DNA of 64,000 bases from Cloeon dipterum (Eukaryota; Arthropoda; Insecta; Ephemeroptera; Baetidae), in NCBI RefSeq assembly GCF_949628265.1, contig NC_088789.1, forward strand, positions 1,364,001 through 1,428,000, read 5' to 3'. This document shows, piece by piece, positions 32,854-44,800 of this stretch. The notes under the pieces were generated by a model that had not been told where the DNA came from, did not search any database, and was given only the letters and a program-made list of their open reading frames with translations. The translations under genes and the position numbers were made by a program. Positions within the stretch are counted from its first letter, which is position 1. Every line of letters begins with the position of its first letter.

Positions 32854-35800
32854 CTAGGCCCCTGGGTTTTTCAGCATGCGTTTGCAGCGGAAGTCGTACA
32901 CGCGCTGGCAGAAGAAGACCAGGTCGGGCGCGGCCAAGCACAAAGGTTGCCGGCTGCTGCGTTCTGCAAACTCCCCCTCCAGGCTTTGTTGAGGAACAAT
33001 CGAAGTTCGAGGCGAGGCACCAACCTCCATCTGCTTTGCTTTCGCTCGGTATCTGCTCGTTTAAAAAACAGAAATTGCATTAGAACAATTCAAAATTAAT
33101 TTTCAGCAAAGCTTCACAGAAAATTTGACAATTTTTTTCTTGAAGCATTTTTAAATATTGAATTTAAGGAAATTGGCTCCGAAGCGGCGAATACAAATTG
33201 TCTCCTTACGGTAAATCCACGGTTTATTTCACAATTTACGAAATTTTTCCTCAAAACACACACACTATTGGATAGATTGCGAGGAGAGGAATCAAAATTA
33301 TTTAAATTAAAAAAGCTATTAAAAATAAGGAAAACGCTAAAAATATCCAGTGCTACCGTTTGAATTTTTGAGGAAGCTTTAAAGTTAAGCCAATCAAGCA
33401 CTGTCTCCTTATTGTAAAGGGTTTTAACTGTTTACCATCCGGTAATTTCACCACATTTTTAATAATTAAAAAGGGACTTTGCTCAAATTGTTTAAATTTC
33501 ATCAAAATTTGCAGCGGTTGACCACATTTTCTGGGCAGATCTCAATTCCTCTCATTGAGATCTGTCCAACAGCGTATGAAACCTTTTAAGGAAACGCATT
33601 GTTGTGAAATAAAATCAGATTTGTAGTAAGGAGACAGTTAAAAAGCCACTTTTTTCTAAAATTCAAGTCAATTTTGGCATCAACTGGATCCTAAGGGAGG
33701 AGTTCATGCGTTTGTGCTTACCTGCAATACTCGTTAAAAGTGAGAACGTAGCACTTGTCTTCAATGCAAGCAACACTGCTGCTGTCCTTGTGCTTGGAGG
33801 CAAAAATCTCATCCGCCATGTGGTGCGGCTGCCTTCCCTGCTCCGTGTGCTCCGGCCGGTAGAACCACAAAAGGCTCAACATCATTTCGCCTGCAAAAAA
33901 ACATCCAACTTTAGAGTTCAGGAAGCAGAGAGGACAACAAGGACGCCTCACCGTCATCAGGGTTCTCCCACAGAGCAGTAACTTTGGCCACGTACGGGAG
34001 GTCACCTTTGCGGGTCCCGGATTTCAAGAGTATGCAGTCCCTCGGCCGAATTGTGTCGCCCGTCGGGTGTCTCATTGCAGGATAGCAATACCGCAGCACA
34101 GCAGGATCGTCACTCTGGATATGGGGAACACAAAAATTAAATTTACGCACACAGGGTTGAAAAAAAATATTTTAAAAAAATGTTACTTTTATGAAAACCT
34201 CTTAGACGATGTTTCTGAGCACACAAATCGATTTTTGAGGGTCGAATTAGGTAAAGTGGATATTTGTACCGACCAAAGAGTGCAGCGCGAACTTTTTCCC
34301 GCAAAACAATATGAATGCGAGAAGTGCGCATGCGTCAGAGCTGGCTGTATCTTACAAAGAATTCATTCGCACAAGTGGTCTTCCTCTGCAAGTGCTCAAA
34401 CCAGCTATCGCGCGTGCGCAGTTTCTATTTTACCGAATTCGACCCTCAAAAATCGATTGGTGTGCTCAAAAACTTAGTCAAAGACAGTCTTTAAAAATTG
34501 TCAGAAAAAAATTGGGCATAAAATCGCAATTTTAAAGAAAAAACGGAATTTAGACTGCAAATTTAAAGATTTTCACATGTAAAAATAGAAAAATTAATTT
34601 CTCGCTGAAGAATTTGGTAAAAACCCTGAGTGGGACAACAACTCACCCGAAGGAAGACTTTGGCATGATATGGTTCTCCTTCCCAAGTCCAACCGTTCGA
34701 CCACTTTGGTTGAAACGACTTTCTCATTCTCATCAAGTCATTCTGAGCCAACTCTTCGGCCTCCTTCTCGGCAGCCAGGGTCGAGGCTGACGCCGCCCGC
34801 TTGGACCTTTTGAAGTTGGTGTTCTGGCCTGACCTCTTCCTCGCCTTCCTCCCGAGCTCTGGCTTCTCCCGAGTCGTTTCGCAAGAGTCCTTCTGGTTGT
34901 TCTTCGGCGAAGAAGACGATTCGAGAGATCTGCCGAACACCTGGAACTGCTCCTTGGCGGGAGTGCTGCTCTGCGCCTTGCTGGCCTTCTCGGCGCTGCT
35001 TCTGCTGCTGATGGAGGGCGACGTGTCCGACGAGGTCGGCGGCGTCAGCGGCAGCGCGGCGCCGCCGCCGTCCTTGGACATGTCGTCGAACTGGCCGACT
35101 TTCGACGCGTCCGCTAGCATGGTGGTGGTGATGAGCAGCGGCTCGTTCAGGTTCGGCGGCACGGTGGTGCAATTATTGTTGATTTGGTCAAAGGTCTTAG
35201 GCGGAGGAGTGCTCGAGGCGTCCAGCAACTTGGACTTTTTGCCGCCCAGAGGCGTCGAGCTGCTCAAGGCGTGCTTGCGCTTGCGGTTGTAGTTTTGATT
35301 CACGTCAGTGGCGCTGTTGTCCACTTGGTCGTAGAAGTAGCTGGCTCGCGCGGCCGACGAGTCGTCCGAGGGCGGCGGCGTCGGTTCGGCCGCCACCCAC
35401 GCGGGTGGCGTCACCTGCTCCTCCTCCTCCTCATCCTCCTCTTCCTCGGCGAGAGGAGGGGTGCCCTGAGCGGCGGCCGGCCCTCCCGAGCTGCCACGCG
35501 CCGGACTCGGGGGGTGACCTCCCGCCAGCGACTCTCCGGGGAGGGCTGCGGCCGCCGCCGTCGGCAGCACAAAGAGGGACTCCTGCGGTCCCGGCCCCTT
35601 ACTGTCACCAGTAAGGGGCCCAGCATGTACGTTTTTTGAACAGGACTGCATTGGACACGGGCAGGTTTGGTACGGTGAATCTGAAAGAAAAACGGGACCC
35701 ACCATTAGATAGATTGGGCATTTCGTCATTATTAATTTGACATCCTAATGTGTCCGGGGGCCAGATTCATACGACGCGCAGACATGGCGTCTGGTAGAGT

Positions 35801-38800
35801 ATGGCGGTAATGTTATAAAACGTGTATTATTAGAAAATGTATCATGAAAATAATGAATATTTTAGTTGATATTTCTTTACTAACATCTGTAACAAAATGC
35901 GCGGGAATTTAAATTATTAGGTCGGCACTTGGCCGCTGGACTGTCTTTATTATTTCGACGCCTTATTGAACTAACACAGATCGCGACCTGGCCCCCGGTG
36001 CTACAGAATTCCTTTTTTTTTTTAAAAAAAAGTAGTGTTCAAAGTTCAAAGCCTCCAATAGATGGCGTCAGTGGTTTCTTTTGAGTTTAATGAGCTTTCC
36101 GCTGGGATTTAAGACTATAATATATCCCGCTGATGTACATTCTTCTAGAATTATTTCTTTAGACGAGCTGAAAACTAAAATCAGTACAGCCATTTGCCGT
36201 AGAAACATTGGAAGATATTTTTTTTGGATAATAAAATATTGGTGGTTTTCAAGATTCTACGGCGATTTTGGTGTTCAGCAGAAAAAAAATATTGAATGAA
36301 CACTGAAGAATGAACAGTGGAAGGATTGCGTCTCAAATCGAAGCGCAAGAGTGTCTTAAATTCGAAGTACCACGGTGGCGCCATCTGTTGGTGGCTTCAA
36401 AAATAGCAATTTTAAAGTAAATTAGAAAATTAATTTCTTACATTTTTTCGCGCAAGAAAAGGCACGTGACAACCTCGTTATTATTTTTCGTTTCGGTCGG
36501 TTATGCAGTTCCTGCCATTATTTATGCAACTTACTTCAATCTGAACTTTGTAATGCAAATGAATATATAGAAAGAAATTGGTAAAAATTGATTGGGTGGT
36601 GAAACCCAACTCTGAATTCACCTACAGAGAGGGGAGGTGGTGCTGGTGGATGCGAGTCAACTGAGACGAAAACGGTTGAAAAGAAAGCCGGGATGAGCAA
36701 CTCTGTAGTTGCTGGCTGCGAGCGAGCGCTAAATGCAGTGATGATAGCTAGCAATCAGCTTTGAGAAAAGCGTTTTCCTTGTGGGAGTGCACGGCAGCAG
36801 CGGGCACTGCAGCTCGCGCTTACACACACGCTCTTCCAAAGCTGATTGGCCGGCGTTTGCACAATATTGTGCTTGCTCGCTTGCTCACAGTCTACTATCC
36901 AACTAAAAAGTGACTCACTTCCCAGCTCACCAGAAACCGATTAAAATATGGTTTTCATTGAACACTTCGTAATCTCATAATTATCATATTAAAATGTGCT
37001 CATTTTGTAGATTTGTTAGCTCTACTTAGAAGAAAATGCGTTTTTAATCTGCTTAAAGCAAAACAAAGACTATTATTTAAAACAATTTTAAAGCTTAATG
37101 AACTTGTTGAAAATAAATCGTTCTAGTTTTGCTGAGACAACTTTGGGAGCCATTGAAAAATAGACATGCAAAAATTCCAATCCAGACTTGATGGGTATAG
37201 TGTAATTTTTCTAGCGCCCCTCCGAGGCGGCGAAATTGACCAAAATACTCAAATTCTAATTCAAATTCTCTTTATTAGTCTTTCAGCTTATAAGTACACA
37301 AAGGGGTTGAAGTTCTCGTATGATACTCCACCTAATTGAAAAAATAACAAAAATAACTAATTATAAACTAACAATAAATACATACATAATATTTACACGT
37401 CTGCAACGTACGAAAAGTACTCTCTTTGAGTTAAAACTTTCGCAAGCACTAAAAGTGTTTTGAAGCACTAGCAAATTGTTTGTAACGGGGCTCCAGCCGC
37501 AGCGACACCGCGGGCAACGCATATTGCACAAATCAAAGGATTTTGTTTGCAAACGAGCAAACAAAGCGTGGGCAGCGGCAAAACCGTAATAAACAGTCCG
37601 GAGGTGGATCTCAGGTCGCGCGACCTCAAGGAGCAAGGGTAAAAATATCGCCGATTTTTCCCCGATCGCGAGAAGCGAAAATTTTTCAAAAATTTGGAAG
37701 GAAAAAATACGTAAATATTCTAAAAATGGTTCGATTTTGAAAAACCAAACACGGGCGGACGCTCCTTACCAAGGGGCATCTATTGGTACTCGAATGAGCA
37801 CCGTCGGGCCCATAGGGCCCCGCGTGGGCCCTGAACATAAAAATTAAAATGTCACGTTTCGCGTTTTTTTTAATTTCTGCGTCTTTTTACGGGCTGGATC
37901 AAAATTGTGACTTGAAAATACGCCTCCACGCGCCATATTGCGTAGCTTTGCCGATTATTTACAAGGGAGGATAGGGAAAGGGGTTCAGTCGAAGGTGCCC
38001 TGGCACCCCGAAACACACTCAAAATTTTCAGTCCTTGCTTTCCTGTATTTTATGTAGGGAAGAATTTCCATCTTACATAAAAATAGGATATGGAAAAGAG
38101 AACTCACCCATGAAAGCCACTCCTCTGGCAGCCGGATGGGGATAACAAGGCCCGGCAGGTCCCCCCGGACTGTAGCCAGCGTAGAAATGGTAATGAGGCG
38201 GCTCGGGCGGCAAATGCTGCGCCGGGTGGTGGTACATGGAGGTGGGGGCGGCCGAGGAGGAGGGCGCCGGGAGCTTGGAGGCGCTGCTCGAGGGCATCTG
38301 CGGGCCCTGCGGGTGCATGGGGTTGGAGATGGAGGCGGTCGGCGGCGCCGAGTAGATGCTGCCCGAGGTGTGGGGGAAGTAGTGCTGCGTGGGGGGCGCG
38401 TACCTGGGGTGGTACGAGGTCACCTGCGGCTGGTATTTGTAGTGCGGGGGCGCGTAACACGAGTTGTACGCGCAGATCTCGTGGTGGGGCGGCGGCGGGG
38501 GCAGGTGGTGCGTCGCGGCCACCAGTTGGTGGTTGGCCTGCGGGTGGTAGTACTGCGCGCTCGGCGGCACCGCGTACTGCGGCGGCGCAGAGTAGTGCGT
38601 GATGTAGTGCGGCGCGTACTGCGGCTGGTACGAGCTGAACGGCGACACCTGCGACGACACGATGCGCGACGGCAGCGTCGACGACGTCGACGTCACCTCC
38701 GTCGATGAAGAAGACGCGGATGTCGGCGCCCCGGACGACGTGGCGATCAGCAGCGGACTCACGGCCGAGTTCGGCGCCGACGGAGGCGGTGGGGGCGCCG

Positions 38801-41800
38801 CGGGATGGTTGCTCGCCGCTATCTTCGGAGGCACGCAGCACATCTCGGCGCCGGCGTGGATCAGGGGCCCTGCGGGCTGGTAGTAACCTGGGAAAATAGG
38901 CAAGCGCCACGTTAGAATGGGTACACACTGCACTCGACAAACGACAAATAATGATAAAGTCTTATAATATAAGTTCTCACTCAATCGCTCGCTATCTATT
39001 TTAATCGTTAAGTTGGACTTTTACAACTGATAATGTAAATTGATCGCTTCATTGGGCAGCAAACACCAAATTAAAAGTGACTAATTCACCAGTTGCCTAA
39101 ACATTCAGTGTTCGAAGCCGCCAATTGATGGCGCCAGCGGTTACTTTCGATTTTAAGATACTGTGCGTTCGTTGGAGCATTGAGAGGACTGATTTTTGTT
39201 TTGCACTGCAAAAGAAAAGAGCAGAATTTAGTTTTGAATCGCAACTGAAGTGCATTAAAAACTAAAGTAACCTCTGGCGCCATCTGTTGGTCAATTTTTA
39301 CCGATTTCTTGGGCAAAAAATGAGATTTTCTATTTTTCCGCTTTAAAACTCTAAAATTTGCGGTCAGATCAGTGGAAAAAATTTCTTTTAATCTTTCAAA
39401 ATCGATCTTTTTCTCCCTCAATTATTTCTCCAAAAAAAGGGATTAAAAATACAAGATTTTACAGCCGATTTTTTGCTGTGCGGTCAAAGGAAACATTCCT
39501 ATTAAGGCTTTTTTTGCAACTGGAGAATACACAGACATTTTTTTAAATTTCAATTTAATAACAGCAGTTCATCCTACAGTAGAAACGATTAGAACAGATA
39601 TCAAAGAAGGTGTTTAGCACCAAATGCAATAATTTTGAAGTAGAGAAGCAAGCGAGTGATTAGATTTTAAAAAATGTTTAGCCACCCTAAACAAGTTGCA
39701 GGACGTTCCGAAAAAAAACGAAGGTTTTTCAGTAACGGGAGCAACGTTTATAGTTTGATTTTGCTCCAAAATTTGTATAACAGCAAAATTATTTGCCACG
39801 ACAAATCCATCGTTCACGCTCGCTTGGAATTCCGCAAATATGCAGTGACCAACGTCACGTCCAACGGAAAGCAAATAATAACGAGCATACCCATTTCCGG
39901 CTGTGTGCGATAGGTTTCGCCGGTTTCGCGCGGCTGTTTTACATGACGTTCGCGATTTGAGCATATTTCGCCAACGAGAAACACCGACAACTCGATTGCG
40001 TCCATTTTATAGCTACAAGTTTGAGCAGAGCTAGTAATAGGAGCTTTTTATAAGATTAAATGGTTGTTTGGATGAAAAAGGCATTCATGCGTATTTTTTC
40101 CTCAAGGGCAAGCTTCGTGCACCGTGAAGAAGAAAAGGATGAAATAGAACTGATTCTCGCCGAGTTGAACCTAAGACTGACTTATATTTCAATTTGAATT
40201 AAATGCAAAATTATTACTTGTTGATGAGCAATGAAAGAAAAATTTAAGGAGTGCCTCAAGATATTTTTATCTAGGATTTAAAAACGAGATAAAATGGGAA
40301 GAATAGAGACAAGTGCGAGATAAAAGCTTGATTAATTACTTCCATTTTAGATTGAAAATCTGGTGTTATTCTTGATTTCGGCGTTTTAAGAAGATCTGAT
40401 TTCAATGAAATGATTAATTTTCCTTTCAAAAATTAACATATAGTTTGAATTTCATAAATTAATGTTGGCAAACCCACAAATGAGAAACAAAGTGGTTGTT
40501 AATAAAGAGCTCGTTTCACAAAGCGGCAATTTGTGTAATAAAAACAAACAGTGGTGTGGCAACCCGAGGCACACCAACAGACCGACCGACCGGCCTCCCA
40601 ATTCGGCAGTAAACGCTCGCTCACACGTCGAGTGCAAAATTCATTACGAAAGGTGGCAACTAACTGGCCGCATTGAAACGCGTGCGGCTGAAAAATTAAT
40701 TCCCATTTGCTTTGCTTTATGAGCCGTAAAACAAATCCGGCCGTTTATTCGGGGGTGTCTCCTCGTGGCTCGCGCGCGCGTATTGTGCAACAAGTTGCTC
40801 GCACATTCGCGCCCGTGAATTTTGCAGTTGACACTCCAGAAAAGTGCAGGTGGTTTTACTATTTTCCAGCTCGGTTGCATCAAAATAACAGAGCTCGTCT
40901 GAAATTACACGCGGCGTGCGAGGCGTGAATAAATAAACGCCACTTGAGAGTTAATTTGATAGTATTACACGTGATTCAATTAGTCACCGCGGCCGCAATC
41001 AGCAGATCTGATTCTGTTCTCTTTTTTTATTCTTTTTTCGGAGCAAGCGAGCGAGCGAGCGAAAGGCACGAAAGTATTAATTCGGACGGCGCGCGCTTTC
41101 AGACAGAATAGCTGCTAAAATGTGGCCGAGTGTGATGTAGGAGAGCTATTCAGGTCATGCATATGCTCTGGCTGGCTTTCTTTGCCGCATTAAAAATTAC
41201 TCGAGGTCCTGATCAATTATACAAACGGCCGTGTCGGCGCAGCGAGCACGGTTGCAAAATCTCCGCGCCGCGCGCGTTTCCAGGCGAATTTTCCGAGTGA
41301 TAAACCACAACATGTGGTCGCCACGATTGAGCAAGCACGCGCGCTCGCTAAACTCACCGCTGAAAAACATGGCAGTCACCATCATGTCCCTCAAACTCTG
41401 TCTAAAGCCGAAGCTCGATGACATTTTGCGCCGAATCGACGGACGGCTCAGCGCCGCATGGCTCAGGAAGTATCAGTCGCTCGGCACCAAAATAATTCAG
41501 CCAAAACGACGCATTTCGCACATCCACACACGCACGCACGCACGAGGCTGCTGGCCGAATGACAAAAATCCCACGGGGCCGCCGCGCCGCAGATCAATCT
41601 CGCTGGGCGTCGGGAAAATGCGCTGCTACGACGACTCGCAATGAAAATATGGATGCACGAGCGTACGGTACATGGCTGGCTGGCTCTACGTCACCGTGGG
41701 GGCCCCGCGGATCAGCTGACTGCTGGCTGCAACCCTTTCGACGCACTTTGCGGCGCTCGCACCCCGCCAACTGGGCCGCACTCGAGGCGAAAAGCACATT

Positions 41801-44800
41801 ATGGGACGCGCGGACACGCACCGAGATCCCGTCCGTGCCCCAACTCCACCATTAATGACGACAAAGTCCCGCTATAACGACTACGTCAAACTAGCACAAG
41901 AGGGGCAGCAGCAGGCTGCCGCTGCTGCTGCGTCCGCGCCGATGGTGGGAGTATATATACCATACTGAAAAGAAAGAAAGTTTCTCCGCGCGTCCGAGTG
42001 GAGTGGAGTGCCGTGCCGCCGACTGCAACTAGTGCAGCGGCCGAACAGAAAAGCTAAAAGCTGGCTGCGCGCGAGCGGAAATTTATGAATGCTCGATGCA
42101 TGGAATGGATATCGGTATTGGGGCGAGCGCGGAAAAAAGGTGCACAATTAACTGGGTCGATCGAGGGAAAACAGGTCAAGCCGAATAATAATCAAGTGGG
42201 TGGGTTTACCTTGGAGATAGTGAGGCTGGTCGTGGGTCGGCGGCGGCGGCGGCACGGAAGAGATGGGCGCCGAAAAGGCGCTGCCGCTGCTGCCCAGCGG
42301 CGGCGGATGATGCACTCCCATCGGTGGCGGGGGCGGCAGCGGGCCCGGGGGATGGTGCGGAGGCGGCCCTTGCTGCAGTGAGGCGGGCGGCTGCATGCTC
42401 GACAGTGCACCCAGTGGAGTGTAGCTCTGCGGCGGCGCCGGCTTCAGAAACACGCCGGCCGGCTCTCCTCGCTCTCCGCCCGCCGAGTGGTAGACACCCT
42501 GTCGGGGCAGAATCAGCACTCGATTTAGTTTGCCTAACCAACTCGCGGTCGCAGTCGCAATCGCAATCGGCAGGCCGATTGGCTTTGCCTGCTCTGACGC
42601 CTCGCGCCGCCGTAATTATATTAAGCCGCATTGCTTGCTCACTGTTACTGCTTCCACTCGCTTTATCAACAACGCGGCGGCGTTTATCGCAACATTATCT
42701 CACTTTCGGCTGCTGCATTTCAGAATAAAGAACAATTATTCCAGAAGACAACCAGCACGAGTTAGAAAAAATATACAATTTTTAATGATGTGACATATAA
42801 TAATTATCTGATTTATTTAGTGATTTTGTTTCGGCATGAATTGAAAAGAAAACACACAATTTTAGCCAGGGTGGTTAAAAAAAGGCCGGCTTAAATTCAC
42901 TTTTTTTTTAAATCGGTTCAAATTTATGGCTACATTAAGTTAATTTTGATGCTGAAATTATATTCTTAAAATTCAAGACGAAGATGTGTTTGATGCTTGC
43001 ATTATTAATTTTTTTACTTCCCGATATTTAGCTATTTTTGCCAATTTAGCTGAATTAGGGTCGAAATTACTTTTCAGAAGCCGGAATATTTGGAATATTT
43101 GCGAGTTTTTCTGCAATTTGGCGCTATTTCGAAACACATGAATTTTTATTGAAGAACGAAAATCCAAATGATGGATAAGGAATTTAAAAAATCAATTAAA
43201 AAGCCATTAGTTTCACCAAGAGGCCGAAAATTTTTAGCGATAAATTCGGGAAAATGCGGAAAACCCAAAACTTGTGTGTTTTCCAGCTGTTTATTTTTTG
43301 CAAAAAAATTGTGATTTTAAGCGCCTTGCAAAATGAGCGAGCCCTGATTACTGGTCAAGATAAATGGATTATGCAGACTAAGCTGTGCTAAAAGTAGATC
43401 AAATTTATCATGCGGACGTTGATTGACAGCAAAGCTTTGGAACAAAATCCACTCTTCGCCGCAAAATGTAACTGGCTGATAGGACCAAAATAATGGATTT
43501 ATGCAACTTCTTCGCACACGCAACGCGCCGGTTGCCGCACTCCTCAATTGACACATAATGGCTTTCATCTGCGATTGACACGAGAGGTGACCTGATTGAA
43601 TTGATGTTATTATTTCAAAATCAGTAAAATGCTAGAGATAATAAACTCGTCTGGGGTGAGAATTGCGAAATTTACCCTTTCTACGCCGCTCATTGTCAGC
43701 GGAGTGAGACCACTAAAAGCGACGCGTTTGCAGCACTTGGTCGATTAAATAATTAAAAGCCAGATTTAATTAGACGTGTGCCTTTAGAATCGCGACTTCA
43801 AAGGATTTGATAGTCTGCGTCATCCAGTCCAATTAGTAGCAGTTTATTCAGATTCAGACTAAACCAGCGAAAGTCTCGGTTTAACGCATTAAAAACTTTT
43901 AATATGAAGGAAAATAGCAATTTGCCATGTTATGAAACTTGTATTTAATAATATTCTTAGTTAAGACTTTGGGAGTCAAGTGAGAAGAGCATGATTAAAA
44001 ATCACTGGTTCTTACCACTCAATTTTTACCAATTCCTTGCGCGAGAAATACAAAAATTAATTTGAGGTCAAAATTTCCTCTAGAGTTAAGTTAAGGTAGT
44101 TAAAAAATGATTTAAAATTGAATTTCCTGCAAGAAACCGGTAAAAATTGAAATAATGCTTTGAACATTTTTTTAAAAACCCTGAAAATGAATAGTTTAAA
44201 AAATTAACCTCTACAAAAACAAAATTCATACTTGATAACAAGGCGTAGAATTATCTGAAAAGTGAGAAAGCTTGGTAAACTTAGCAAACAAACTTAAAAA
44301 TCAACTAACCGATTCAGCCCCTGAGGCGGGATTGTGGTGGTGGTGGTGGTGGTGCAGGTGGTGGTGCTGTTGGGCCACGTACTCGGACGAGGGGCTGGAC
44401 GCGGCCACCTGCGACGGCGGCTGCACCATGGTCGTCGATTTGGTCTGCGTCGAGGAGATGCGGTACTCCATGCCGGAGATGCAGTAGCCTTCGGTGGTGC
44501 GCGAGTTGACGTAGACGCCGGTGATGGTGACGTCCGTGTCGTTGACGATCAGCGCCACCTTCTTGGGGCTGCGCAGCTTGATCACGTTCGAGAGCGGAAT
44601 GTCTTCGTCAGGGTCGTCGGCCGACGCGTCGTCCGTCGTGCTCTCGTCCTTCTTCTTGCGCTTCTTGTCCGAGGACAGCCGGCCGGCCTTGACCGACTCC
44701 TTCAGCTTCTTCTTGTCGTCGGCCAGCACCTTGTTCTTGCGCACGCGCACCATGTTGATGGAGGAGGTGGAGACGGTGTCGCCGTCGGCCTTCTTGTCGA

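Noticed and set aside
38104-38940. 278-codon minus and 190-codon plus frames over the wge exon at 38887-38108
   Set aside because: The alternative frames give Arg/Ala/His repeats; the frame used joins in phase with both neighbouring exons.
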